A stretch of DNA of 64,000 nucleotides from an uncultured Clostridia bacterium (GCA_948440265.1 CAOJOK010000002.1:62001-126000); one strand, 5' to 3'; shown: positions 49,701-58,086, counted from the stretch's first letter. Notes: a model not told the origin generated them from the letters alone. Numbers and translations are program-made.

Positions 49701-50450
49701 CTATAACAATCCGTAAGCGTTATCGTCAACGGCTTCAAGCCATTTTGTTTCGCCGTTCTTTGCAGGAACTTCGATTGCAAGATGACTAAACCAACTGTCG
49801 GGCGCGGCTCCGTGCCAATGCTTGACATTCGCAGGAATATTCACAACGTCGCCCGCCTGTAATTTTTGCACAGGCTTTCCCCACTCCTGATAGAAACCGC
49901 GTCCTGCAAGGCAGACGAGAATTTGACCGCCGCCGTTTTCGGCTTTATGAATATGCCAATTGTTACGGCATTTCGGCTCGAACGTAACATTGAATATTCC
50001 GACCTGCTCTTTCGACACGGGATAAAGATAGCTGTTGCCGGTAAAGTATTTCGCAAATCCCGTGTTCGGCTCTCCTATCGGAAATACCATTTTATTTGCG
50101 TGTTCGGCTTTCGCATTGTCTGCCGTGCTTTCATCCGCCCAAACATCTTTCGCCATATAGAACGCCGCCCAAGCCTTGGACCACCCCATATAGAAAGCGG
50201 CGTGAGTTAAAATTTCGGCAATCTCGCTTTTTGTTATTCCGTTTTTCTTTGCCGACTGCAAATGATATTTGAGCGAACTGTCCGTCATACCCTGCGCCGT
50301 AAGCGCTACGACCGTTATGACGGAACGCATTTTAAGCGATAACTCGTCACCCGACCAAACTTCGCCGAATAAAACGTCGTCGTTGAGTGCGGCAAATTTA
50401 GGTGCAAATTCGCCCAAAGTATTTCTGCCTGCCGTTTGCTTGATTTTCAT
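49701..50450 (-). CDS. Carboxymuconolactone decarboxylase-like/cupin fusion protein
   Basis: A 249-residue protein. The N-terminal ~105 residues are an AhpD/CMD-type domain ('LSLKMRSVITVVALTAQGMTDSSLKYHLQSAKKNGITKSEIAEIL'). The C-terminal ~115 residues are a cupin_2 barrel with metal ligands in 'NNWHIHKAENGGGQILVCLAGRG' and 'VKHWHGAAPDSWFSHLAIE'. CMD domains act in aromatic breakdown or peroxide handling; this protein lacks the CxxC thiol pair of AhpD. It is the last gene of the LysR-linked redox operon. GGAGG precedes ATG 50450. Confidence 0.9.
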   Translation of the reverse strand: MKIKQTAGRNTLGEFAPKFAALNDDVLFGEVWSGDELSLKMRSVITVVALTAQGMTDSSLKYHLQSAKKNGITKSEIAEILTHAAFYMGWSKAWAAFYMAKDVWADESTADNAKAEHANKMVFPIGEPNTGFAKYFTGNSYLYPVSKEQVGIFNVTFEPKCRNNWHIHKAENGGGQILVCLAGRGFYQEWGKPVQKLQAGDVVNIPANVKHWHGAAPDSWFSHLAIEVPAKNGETKWLEAVDDNAYGLL

Positions 50451-50597
50451 TTTAATCCTCCGATTTTATTCTTTGATTTGTTTGGATTGTATATAAGCCA
50501 CGCGCTTCCGATAGCGATGTCCGCCGTATGTACACAGTCCTTGCGCTTTTGCGCAGTCGTTGGTTTCAAGCGCTCTGTCGCTTTTCATATTGTACAC
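50451..50597 (-). other. 147-base gap in the redox operon
   Basis: No gene is supported. One frame is open without a start codon and ends in the next gene's start region. No terminator was seen, so transcription could continue into the CMD/cupin gene. Confidence 0.4.
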
Positions 50598-52403
50598 TTA
50601 ATACCAATCGTGCTTTTCGTTTCTGTCGAGTGCGGCAATTCTGCTCATTTCATTTTCGGAAAGTTCAAAATCGAATACCGAGATATTTTCAAGAATGTGC
50701 GCAGGATTAGACGAGCCGGGAATTGCAACCACGCCGCGCTGTAAGTGCCAACGCAAAATTACCTGTGCGGCGGAAACACTGTGAGCGTTTGCGATATCAA
50801 CGATAGTCGTATCGGAAAGCATTGCGCCCGTATGTCCTCTGCCGCCGAACGGATACCAAGCCTGCATTACGATTCCGAGATTGTGCATATACGGCACGAC
50901 GGCTTTTTCTTGATAGTACGGGTGTATTTCGTTTTGAATAAGCGCAGGCATAATATTGACTTGTGCAATAAAGTCGTCGATTTCTTCGATATACCAATTC
51001 GATAACCCGATGGAGCGTATTTTGCCCTGTTCGACAAACTTTTCTATTGCCTTATAAGCCTTGACGTCGTTTGCGCCGGGATGATGCAACAGCATCATAT
51101 CTATATATTCGATATCGAGTTTATCAAGCGAATCTTGTATTGCCTGTTCGGGGTTAGCGAACTGCGAGCCGGGATATATCTTTGTGATTACGAAAATATC
51201 TTCGCGCGGTATGCCGCTTTCTCTCACTGCTTGCCCGACTTCTCGCTCGTTACCGTACATATAGGCTGTATCTATAAGCCGAACGCCTTGCGATAAAGCA
51301 GATTTTACGGAATTGACGCAGGTTTGCCCCATAAGGGAATATGTGCCAAGACCTAATATCGGCATTTCATAACCGCTGTTGAGCCTAACGGTAGGCGCGC
51401 ATCCGTTTACACCGCTTGCCAAATCAAATTCCGAAACGCTTGATTTATTTGTCGAAAGCGAAAACGTAACGGTTACATTTCCTTGTCCGAGAACAGATAG
51501 CAATTCGCTTTTGGTGACATTTTCTATTTTTCCAAGTCTTGTAAAATTCCAACTGTTTATATCGTAATAAATCGTAATCTGATTGCCTTGATATAAAATA
51601 ATATCACCGGCAGAAGTTGTGATTTGCTCGTCGTTGCGCGGCAAATCAAAACCAAGTGCACCGACCTTTTCAAAATTGCCGTAATCGTGCATCTCGACCG
51701 TAACGGGCGAATTTTTAAGACGTTCGGCAAGCGCTTGCGCGCTTGAATTGTCTGCAAGGGTTGCAGTAAGCGTTTTGCTACCAATTGTAATATTAAGTTT
51801 TGTTTTTATTTTATTAGCGTTCAGATTAAATTCCTTTACCCAATTACTTATTTCAGATTGACTTGTGCCGCTTGAAAATCGTTTGCCGCCTTTCCAATCG
51901 GCATTTGCGGCCAGACTATGTAAATTCGTGTCGCTACTGCCGATTCCGCTTGAATGAGAAGTGCAGAACGGGATTATGATTTTACCCGAGAAATCGTAAC
52001 TTTCAAGGAACGTGTAAATAATTTTCGGTGCATCTCCGTGCCAGATAGGATAACCGAGAAAGATAATATCGTATTTATCGAGATTGTCTATTTTTCCCGA
52101 TATTGCAGGACGGGCAGACGAATCGGCTTGTTCTTTATCGGCTCTGCCGTTTGTGTAATATTTCAAATCGTCTGCCGTATAAGGAACTTCGGGGACGATT
52201 TCATAAAGCGTTCCTTTTGTTTCGGTTGCAATGCTATTCGCAATGCCTTCCGTTGTATTTGTGCAAGAAAAATATGCAATCAACACATTATTTACCCCCG
52301 TACCGACGCCCGACGGCGTATTATTCGGATTGTTATTTACACAAGCGGTAAAGCCGAATAAGAACAATAAGAGCGTTGAAATAGCGGGAATTACTTTTTT
52401 CAT
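50598..52403 (-). CDS. Lipoprotein fusion: flavodoxin, cyclophilin-like domain, aldo/keto reductase
   Basis: A 601-residue protein. Lipobox FTAC (Cys21) is followed by a flavodoxin-like domain (about 38-190, 'VLIAYFSCTNTTEGIANSIA', 'IIFLGYPIWHGDAPKII') and a small beta-barrel of the cyclophilin_like type (about 200-300, 'AQALAERLKNSPVTVEMHDYGNFEKVG'). A full aldo/keto reductase fills ~325-601, with 'LIDTAYMYGNE' (Asp, Tyr), 'VITKIYPG' (Lys) and 'MLLHHPG' (His). It would carry flavin and NAD(P)H chemistry on one exported chain. Placing an NADPH enzyme outside the membrane is puzzling. It is second to last in the redox operon. Confidence 0.88.
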   Translation of the reverse strand: MKKVIPAISTLLLFLFGFTACVNNNPNNTPSGVGTGVNNVLIAYFSCTNTTEGIANSIATETKGTLYEIVPEVPYTADDLKYYTNGRADKEQADSSARPAISGKIDNLDKYDIIFLGYPIWHGDAPKIIYTFLESYDFSGKIIIPFCTSHSSGIGSSDTNLHSLAANADWKGGKRFSSGTSQSEISNWVKEFNLNANKIKTKLNITIGSKTLTATLADNSSAQALAERLKNSPVTVEMHDYGNFEKVGALGFDLPRNDEQITTSAGDIILYQGNQITIYYDINSWNFTRLGKIENVTKSELLSVLGQGNVTVTFSLSTNKSSVSEFDLASGVNGCAPTVRLNSGYEMPILGLGTYSLMGQTCVNSVKSALSQGVRLIDTAYMYGNEREVGQAVRESGIPREDIFVITKIYPGSQFANPEQAIQDSLDKLDIEYIDMMLLHHPGANDVKAYKAIEKFVEQGKIRSIGLSNWYIEEIDDFIAQVNIMPALIQNEIHPYYQEKAVVPYMHNLGIVMQAWYPFGGRGHTGAMLSDTTIVDIANAHSVSAAQVILRWHLQRGVVAIPGSSNPAHILENISVFDFELSENEMSRIAALDRNEKHDWY

Positions 52404-52416
52404 AATTTACCTCACA

Positions 52417-53586
52417 TTAAAAACTTGCACTCAAAACAGCGCGAATATCGCTTTCGTTCATTACCTTGTAACCGCCATCCATAACAAGCGTACTCTTTAC
52501 CATACCGTCGAGCATATCTGTGGTTGCACCGAGTTCGGTTATATTCATAACAAGTCCGCTTTTCTTCATCCACGCTTCCATAGCCGACAAGCCTTCGTAA
52601 GCGATTTGACTTTCGGTTTTGCCTTTGGGATTTACATTCCATACGTTTACGGCATAACGTACAAACTTCGCCGTACCGTAAGGCAAGATATATTTATAAT
52701 ACGGCATTGTAACGGCAGCAAGCGTCATTCCGTGCGTTGCGTCGGTATGGGCGGCAACAGCTTGACCAAGCATATGCACCATCCAATCGGTGGTTTTTCC
52801 TTTCGCTACAAGCGTATTTAACGCCCAGGTTGCCGTCCACATAATGTTGCTTCTTGCTTCGTAGTCGGTGGGATTTTCTACCGCAATGTCCGCACTGTGA
52901 ATGAGCGAGCGCAAAAGCCCTTCCATAATATAGTCGCTTGTGTTGTCGTCCGTACCCGAAAAATACTGTTCGAGAATGTGCGACATAATATCGTAAATGC
53001 CCGATATCATCTGATATTTCGGCAGAGTATAGGTGTATTCGGGGTTAAGACAAGAAAATTTCGGGAATACGTTTTCGCCGAAAACGTGTCCGATTTTAAG
53101 TTTTTGTGCGTGGTTGGTAATCACCGAGCCGCCGTTCATTTCGCTACCCGTGCCGACCATTGTCAAAACGCATCCAACGGGAACAATCTCGCAATCCGGT
53201 TCTTCAAAGCGTATAAAGTATTTATCCCATACGTCTTTTTCTTTGCAGTTTACCGACACGGAAAGTGCTTTTGCATAATCGCATACCGAACCGCCGCCGA
53301 CGGCAAGTATCAAATCTGCTTTTGCCGTTTTTGCGCGCTCTATGCCCTCGTACAGCTTTTCCGTCGTAGGGTTAGGCATAACGCCGGCGTCTTCGTAAAC
53401 GGTTTTGCCGTTTGCTTTTAAGATTTCCACGACTTTATCGTAAATGCCGTTTTTCTTGATAGAGCCGCCGCCATAAACGAGCAAGATATTCTTGCCGTAT
53501 TTAGGCAGTTCTTCGTTTAAGCCGTTCAATGCGTCTTTACCGAAGTAGAGTTTGGTGGGGTTGCAGTAAGTGAAGTTTCCCAACAT
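52417..53586 (-). CDS. Iron-containing alcohol dehydrogenase (YqhD/BdhA-like)
   Basis: A 389-residue protein. NAD(P)-binding 'LAVGGGSVCDYAKAL' and the metal-site region with the 'DIMSHILEQYFSG' and 'HMLGQAVAAHTDATHGMTLAAV' histidines match the butanol/aldehyde dehydrogenase branch, which reduces aldehydes with NADPH. It lies between the fusion protein (13-base gap) and the O-acetyltransferase, in a LysR-linked operon suited to aldehyde detoxification. AAAGGAG precedes ATG 53586. Confidence 0.94.
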   Translation of the reverse strand: MLGNFTYCNPTKLYFGKDALNGLNEELPKYGKNILLVYGGGSIKKNGIYDKVVEILKANGKTVYEDAGVMPNPTTEKLYEGIERAKTAKADLILAVGGGSVCDYAKALSVSVNCKEKDVWDKYFIRFEEPDCEIVPVGCVLTMVGTGSEMNGGSVITNHAQKLKIGHVFGENVFPKFSCLNPEYTYTLPKYQMISGIYDIMSHILEQYFSGTDDNTSDYIMEGLLRSLIHSADIAVENPTDYEARSNIMWTATWALNTLVAKGKTTDWMVHMLGQAVAAHTDATHGMTLAAVTMPYYKYILPYGTAKFVRYAVNVWNVNPKGKTESQIAYEGLSAMEAWMKKSGLVMNITELGATTDMLDGMVKSTLVMDGGYKVMNESDIRAVLSASF

Positions 53587-53619
53587 AGTTTTTAATCTCC
53601 TTTATCTGATAAAATTTGT

Positions 53620-53750
53620 TCACGCCGCAGTTTCGGATTTCGGCGCAGGTATTCCGTTTTGTTTGCCCTCTTGTATGCACTTCAAAATTCAAGACGTATT
53701 TTTGCCGAATCGTTTGTTTGTGGGCTTCCGTTGAATAGCAAGACTTTCAT
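53620..53750 (-). pseudogene. Remnant of an NADPH-dependent FMN reductase
   Basis: Directly after the acetyltransferase stop, an ATG opens 'MKVLLFNGSPQTNDSAKIRL' and stops after 22 codons. The first ten residues are the FMN-binding start of flavodoxin-like reductases. In another frame the next bases read 'KCIQEGKQNGIPAPKSETAA' and stop, plausible as that protein's C-terminus. About 150 internal codons appear to have been deleted. Confidence 0.6.
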
Positions 53751-54326
53751 TTATTCGTTCTCCTTAATGGTTTTTATGATTTTAGCAGGAACACCGGCTA
53801 CTACCGCATTTTTCGGTACGTCTTTGGTTACGACTGCGCCTGCGCCGATTATTGCGTTATCTCCTATCGTTACGCCCGGAAGTATAGTTGCGTGCGCGCC
53901 TATCCAAACATTGCTGCCTATCGTAACTTTTTCGGGAAGTAAGTTCTGTCTGCGTGCGGGCGCAAAATCGTGATTGAGCGTTGCTATTACAACCTGATGC
54001 CCGATTAAAACTCCGTCGCCGATTTCTATTCCGCCTTGGTCTTGAAAGCAGCAGCCCGAATTGATAAATACGTTTCTCCCGACGGTTATGTTTTTTCCGT
54101 AGTCCGAATGAAACGGCGGAAACAAACAGAACGTATCGTCAACTTTTTTGCCTGTGAGTTCGGAAAAAAGTTCTCTGATTTCTTCCGCCGTATGAAAAGA
54201 GTTGTTGAGTCGCATCGTAATTTCTCTCGCTTCTTCCGAAACTTTGTGCATACAGATGTGTTCATTTGAACCGCCCATAACAGCGGTCCCGTTCCGCATT
54301 AAAGCGGATAATTCTTTTTCCGTCAT
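53751..54326 (-). CDS. Hexapeptide-repeat O-acetyltransferase (maltose/galactoside type)
   Basis: A 191-residue protein. The Mac-type N-terminal helix bundle is followed by left-handed beta-helix repeats ('[41 protein letters not shown]'). The conserved catalytic His is in '[10 protein letters not shown]' and the closing segment is '[20 protein letters not shown]'-like. It acetylates sugars or similar hydroxyl compounds with acetyl-CoA, a detoxifying role. First gene of the redox operon, with AGGAG before ATG 54326. Confidence 0.92.
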   Translation of the reverse strand: MTEKELSALMRNGTAVMGGSNEHICMHKVSEEAREITMRLNNSFHTAEEIRELFSELTGKKVDDTFCLFPPFHSDYGKNITVGRNVFINSGCCFQDQGGIEIGDGVLIGHQVVIATLNHDFAPARRQNLLPEKVTIGSNVWIGAHATILPGVTIGDNAIIGAGAVVTKDVPKNAVVAGVPAKIIKTIKENE

Positions 54327-54346
54327 TTCCGTTCTCCTGTGATTTT

Positions 54347-54376
54347 ATTATAATGTTGCCATCATATTTATGTCAA
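54347..54376 (-). promoter_or_regulatory. Promoter of the redox operon
   Basis: Minus strand: -35 TTGACA, 18-base spacer, -10 TATAAT, 21 bases before ATG 54326. Confidence 0.8.
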
Positions 54377-54380
54377 ATAC

Positions 54381-54418
54381 CTATATCGTATAGCGCTCTA
54401 TGCTTGACAGCTATACTT
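54381..54418. promoter_or_regulatory. LysR-type operator with repeated CTAT/ATAG half-sites
   Basis: CTATA-TCG-TATAG overlaps ATAG-CGCT-CTAT, and a further CTATA follows. The half-sites sit between the two divergent promoters, where LysR proteins bind their T-N11-A sites. Confidence 0.7.
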
Positions 54419-54432
54419 CGATTGGATATAAT
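54404..54432 (+). promoter_or_regulatory. LysR gene promoter
   Basis: TTGACA, 17-base spacer, TATAAT, seven bases before ATG 54440, so the leader is nearly absent. Autoregulation through the overlapping half-sites is likely. Confidence 0.75.
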
Positions 54433-54439
54433 TTTAATT

Positions 54440-55339
54440 ATGGAATTAAGAGAATTAAAATACTTTCTTGCGGTGGCAAGAGAAGAAAACATAAGTAAAG
54501 CGGCGGAATTTTTATTTATCGCACAACCGAGCCTGTCCCGTCAAATGCAAAATCTCGAAAAAGAAATCGGCAAACCGCTTTTCGTGCGCGGCGGTAAAAA
54601 AATAACGCTTACCGAAACAGGCATACTGCTTCGTAAACGCGCGGAAGAAATACTGTCCCTGTACGAAAAAACAGAATCCGAATTGTTTTCGTCCGAAGAA
54701 AACATAGGCGGAACGGTGTTTATAGGCAGCGGAGAATCTTATACGGTAGAGATAGTCGCCCAAGTCGCAAAGGATTTGCAAAAAGAATATCCCGATATTA
54801 AGTTCGATTTTTTCAGCGGCGATAGCGTAACCGTTTCCGAAATGCTCGATAAAGGACTTATCGACTTCGGCGTTTTGGTAAAGCCGACGGACTTATCCAA
54901 ATTCGATTATGTAAATTTACCGCAAACCGACGTTTGGGGCGTGCTTATGCGAAAGGACAGTCCGCTTGCCGAAAAGACGTTTATAGTTCCCAAAGATTTG
55001 CACGATTTACCGCTTATTCTTTCAAAGCAATCCACAAAGAAAAACGAAATTTCGGAATGGTATAAAAAAGATTTGCAAAGTTTGAATATCGTCGCAACTT
55101 ATAATCTTATTTTCAATGCGTCTCTGCTCGTAAAATCAGGATTGGGATATGCTGTCGGGCTTGACAAAATCATAAACACCACAGGCGACAGCGAACTGAC
55201 ATTTCGCCCTTTGAAGCCCCGACTCGAAACTTCTCTTGCCTTTGCGTGGAAACGATATCAGGTATTCGGCAAACCTGCGGAATTGTTTTTAGAACGGTTA
55301 AAAGCAAAAATTCAATCGTATTTGAATCTTAACTTGTGA
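54440..55339 (+). CDS. LysR-family transcriptional regulator
   Basis: A 299-residue protein. The N-terminal winged helix 'LKYFLAVAREENISKAAEFLFIAQPSLSRQMQNLEKEIGKPLF' precedes an effector-binding domain of the periplasmic-binding fold ('FGVLVKPTDLSKFDYVNLP'). ATG 54440 is the family start; the longer upstream frame crosses the promoter. It is divergent from the acetyltransferase/alcohol dehydrogenase/fusion/cupin operon, which it presumably activates in response to an electrophile or aldehyde. Confidence 0.94.
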   Translation: MELRELKYFLAVAREENISKAAEFLFIAQPSLSRQMQNLEKEIGKPLFVRGGKKITLTETGILLRKRAEEILSLYEKTESELFSSEENIGGTVFIGSGESYTVEIVAQVAKDLQKEYPDIKFDFFSGDSVTVSEMLDKGLIDFGVLVKPTDLSKFDYVNLPQTDVWGVLMRKDSPLAEKTFIVPKDLHDLPLILSKQSTKKNEISEWYKKDLQSLNIVATYNLIFNASLLVKSGLGYAVGLDKIINTTGDSELTFRPLKPRLETSLAFAWKRYQVFGKPAELFLERLKAKIQSYLNLNL

Positions 55340-55370
55340 TTAAAAAACAAGCGCTTATTATGGTATAAAG

Positions 55371-55401
55371 AAAGCAGCCGTTATTACAGCGGCTGCTTTT
55401 T
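55371..55401 (+). terminator. LysR gene terminator
   Basis: A 10-bp perfect stem AAAGCAGCCG / CGGCTGCTTT followed by TT. Confidence 0.85.
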
Positions 55402-55658
55402 GTGTGTCAAAAAAATGCGCGGATATAACCCTATACTTCACAACGCCGAAAAACGACAAGTCGCTTTTCAAGTTTTTACGTCCGTCTTTCGGTTTATAAA
55501 AATCGTTCCTACAACAACTTGTTACATAAACCGTAAACTATGTTTATAACGGATAAGAGATAATCTATAACTGTCCTTTGACAATAAACCGTAGCATTAA
55601 CCTATTCAAAATATAGCATTCTATGCTCTGTTAGTCGAAAGACGCACGAGGGAAAAAT
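55402..55658. other. Intergenic stretch without visible genes
   Basis: AT-rich; no convincing open frame, promoter pair or repeat was found. One TTGACA at about 55577 has no good -10 partner. Confidence 0.4.
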
Positions 55659-56144
55659 TCAGATATCGAGAATATTATTCAAGTTTGCCCTGTCTATGGC
55701 TATTTGCAGTTTGCAGATTTTTCCGTAAACTTCCTGCTGTTCTTTCTCCACTTCTTCCGGTTCGTAAAGACATTCCGTATATTCGATAACGCCGTTTGCC
55801 GTTATGCGGCGCGACAGCTTGTCGTGATTGGACAGATTGTCCAGCCGTCTGTATTCCGAGTTGAGCTGTGAAAGATATACCAACCCTTCGCCTATCGTCA
55901 TATCGAAACCTTCGAGTTTTACGGAACAATTGGCTATTGCGAGCGCGTGTTTAATCTTGCGCACTTCCTTGTCGAGTTTGGCTATTTCCTTGCGCGTCTT
56001 TTCATAGTCGTATTTCGACGGCGTCTTTTCCTCCCCTTCCTTATAGGAAACGGTACTGCGGTTGTTTTCGGTGTAAACAAGCAATGCCTTCTTCTCGTCA
56101 AGCTCCTTGATTTTCTTCATCGCTTCCGTATTGCACATTTTCAT
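55659..56144 (-). CDS. DIP1984-like coiled-coil protein
   Basis: A 161-residue, mostly helical protein with charged heptads ('DYEKTRKEIAKLDKEVRKIKHALAIANCSVKLEG', 'VEKEQQEVYGKICKLQIAIDRANLNN'). Its size and the helix-turn-helix order ending in an 'IDRAN' helix resemble the DIP1984/DUF6847 family, whose function is unknown. ATG 56144 has AAGGAGG eight bases upstream. No membrane segment. Confidence 0.65.
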   Translation of the reverse strand: MKMCNTEAMKKIKELDEKKALLVYTENNRSTVSYKEGEEKTPSKYDYEKTRKEIAKLDKEVRKIKHALAIANCSVKLEGFDMTIGEGLVYLSQLNSEYRRLDNLSNHDKLSRRITANGVIEYTECLYEPEEVEKEQQEVYGKICKLQIAIDRANLNNILDI

Positions 56145-56257
56145 TATTCTGCCCTCCTTGATTTTTACTGTATGATATTTTACCATAAATTACGGTCATT
56201 GTCAACAGCAAGAAAAAAGACAGGTCGTTTAACCGCCTGCCTTTTTGTTTACCGTCA

Positions 56258-57268
56258 TTAGTTGATAGTTTTCTTTCTTCGTATCTGCCGCGCCAAGGTG
56301 AAGATTTCTATGCCGATACCGATTGCCGAGAACAGGAATACCATTGCGAAATCGCGCCAGAACAAAGCCGCAAATTCCTGTTCGCCCATAAGTATGGCAA
56401 ACGCTTCGAATACGCCCATATCCAGCCCTTCGCTTCTTATTGCTACGCCCGTTGCAATCAGGTACACAATCAAGACCGATAGCAGCATAACCACAAGCGA
56501 AGTGACGGATACGATTACAATCATCATCTTGTTCTTTTTGCCGCCGAACTTCTGGTACAGGAACGCGCCCAGCACTACTGCGACAACTGCCGACAGAGCC
56601 GATATAAAGCCGATGAAATACAATATCACCGCCATTATGCCGCCGACAACGCTTCCGACAAGCGCGCCCAAGAAACCTTTTAAGTAATTATTCGGGGCTT
56701 GCTCATACGCCTTATTGTCTTCCGCAATTATGGTATTGATTTTGTCGACGCAACCGATATCCATTGTTATCATATAGCCGTCGACGTTACAGCACTTCGT
56801 TTCGGGTTTTTCGACAGCCGCAGGTTCGACTTCGGCAGTCGCTTCCGCGCCGTCCGCGCTTTCCGCTTTTGCCGCAGTAAACTCGCCGCCTATCTGCTTT
56901 GCGCATACGGGGCAATAGTCTTTATTCAAGCCGCCGTTCTCTCTGATAGTCTTGTAAAATAGGTCCAATCGCTCGGGCAGTTGTTTAAGCGTGGAACCGC
57001 TCGTCCAACCGTTAAGCCCGATAAACACGCCGTACGGCGTGAATTGGAACCCGAAGAACTTCAGCTTTGCGGCATTAAAAGCATTGCCGATACGGTTTTT
57101 TTGTTCGTCCGTCGCATAAAAGGAAATATGTATACGAATAGGATAAACAGCCATCTGGTTTTTGTCGTATAGGACAGTTGTTTCATATCCCTGCAAAAAG
57201 CCGTAAGCCTTATCGTTCGTCACAGTAAGTCCCTGCTCCGTAAAGAACTTTTCGTAATTCTTGTTCAT
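56258..57268 (-). CDS. Membrane protein with long N-terminal cytoplasmic domain
   Basis: A 336-residue protein. Residues 1-~115 form a soluble domain ('YPIRIHISFYATDEQKNRIGNAFNAAKLKFFGFQFTPYGVFIGL'). 'YCPVCAKQIGGEF' and 'KCCNVDGY' supply paired cysteines that may bind zinc around an acidic Ala/Glu linker. Then four or five membrane helices follow (about 195-325). Family not recognised. Its promoter carries eleven consecutive C in the spacer, so expression may be phase-variable. It is divergent from another small membrane protein. Confidence 0.75.
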   Translation of the reverse strand: MNKNYEKFFTEQGLTVTNDKAYGFLQGYETTVLYDKNQMAVYPIRIHISFYATDEQKNRIGNAFNAAKLKFFGFQFTPYGVFIGLNGWTSGSTLKQLPERLDLFYKTIRENGGLNKDYCPVCAKQIGGEFTAAKAESADGAEATAEVEPAAVEKPETKCCNVDGYMITMDIGCVDKINTIIAEDNKAYEQAPNNYLKGFLGALVGSVVGGIMAVILYFIGFISALSAVVAVVLGAFLYQKFGGKKNKMMIVIVSVTSLVVMLLSVLIVYLIATGVAIRSEGLDMGVFEAFAILMGEQEFAALFWRDFAMVFLFSAIGIGIEIFTLARQIRRKKTIN

Positions 57269-57312
57269 TAGTCCTCCTTTTGTTTATAATATGTTTCCTT
57301 GTATTTAAGTAT

Positions 57313-57340
57313 AACATAGACCCCCCCCCCCGAAAGTCAA
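57313..57340 (-). promoter_or_regulatory. Promoter with an eleven-C spacer tract
   Basis: Minus strand: -35 TTGACT preceded by GAACGC; -10 TATGTT at 16-base spacing (a TATACT lies at 21). The run of eleven C (57321-57331) fills most of the spacer. Confidence 0.65.
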
Positions 57341-57361
57341 GCGTTCGTCAAAAAAATTTTG

Positions 57362-57390
57362 TTGCCTTTTTTGCCGTCCTATGATATAAT
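57362..57390 (+). promoter_or_regulatory. Promoter placing the transcription start at the start codon
   Basis: TTGCCT, 17-base spacer, TATAAT. The ATG of the next gene begins seven bases after the -10, so the mRNA may be leaderless. Confidence 0.6.
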
Positions 57391-57396
57391 TATATT

Positions 57397-58086
57397 ATGA
57401 ACGAAAAGACGTCCGGAATAATATTGAAACTGATTGCCGCAGTAGCTTTTTTAGGCGGCATCGTCGGCGGCGGATATCTTGCCGTTACGGGCTTCGGCAG
57501 CGACGATTTTAAAAAGGCGGCTGTCGGCTTGGCAATCGTCGTCGGAGCCGTATTTGTCATTGCCTGTCTGGTTCCGTGGATAGCTCGCGCAGACGGTCAC
57601 GCCGATTGGGAAGCCGAAGAAGGCAGAACCACGGTACTTTCAAGTATAAAAACAGGCTTGATGTTTACTTTTTTCGCGGCGGTCCTAATCTTTGTATTTA
57701 TAGGAATATACTTTTGGGTGGCGCGCGATATGTGGCAGCTCGGCGTTGCGGCGGTTGCCGCGCTGTTTATTATGATTATAATAGCAATCGAAGTGTCCAT
57801 AAGATTCCAGACCAAGCACAGCCGAATTGTTATGAAAAGCAAAAACGCAGAGGACCGTATCGGAAAAATAACGAGCGTGAGCGGACAATTCCCCATTCTG
57901 TTTTTCGGAGCGAAAAAATACTTCATTAAAGTCTATACGGTGGAAATCGACGGGATAAAATCGCAAGCTTTTCTGCGTGCGTCCAACCGTCTTGCAAAGC
58001 GCTTGTGCACGGGTGCGGAAGTGAACGTAAAAATCATTCCGAAATATCCGCGTTACTGCGCGATATGCGACGCTGTTATCGAATAA
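57397..58086 (+). CDS. Small polytopic membrane protein
   Basis: A 229-residue protein with four membrane helices (about 7-30, 40-60, 85-107, 113-135). A C-terminal beta-rich domain of ~90 residues contains 'DRIGKITSVSGQFPILFFGAKKYFIKVYTVEIDGIKSQAFLRA', reminiscent of DUF3592-like modules. No ribosome site precedes ATG 57397 and the promoter sits right before it, suggesting leaderless translation. Function unknown; the divergent arrangement with 56258-57268 suggests a shared role. Confidence 0.8.
   Translation: MNEKTSGIILKLIAAVAFLGGIVGGGYLAVTGFGSDDFKKAAVGLAIVVGAVFVIACLVPWIARADGHADWEAEEGRTTVLSSIKTGLMFTFFAAVLIFVFIGIYFWVARDMWQLGVAAVAALFIMIIIAIEVSIRFQTKHSRIVMKSKNAEDRIGKITSVSGQFPILFFGAKKYFIKVYTVEIDGIKSQAFLRASNRLAKRLCTGAEVNVKIIPKYPRYCAICDAVIE

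Noticed and set aside
50451-50597. A small open frame ending next to the CMD/cupin start
   Set aside because: No start codon with a ribosome site and no recognizable sequence; probably chance.
22035-57331. The homopolymer tracts as mere assembly errors
   Set aside because: Three of them occupy the same position inside promoter spacers and have different lengths. Length error in the assembly cannot be excluded, so read-level checking is proposed instead.
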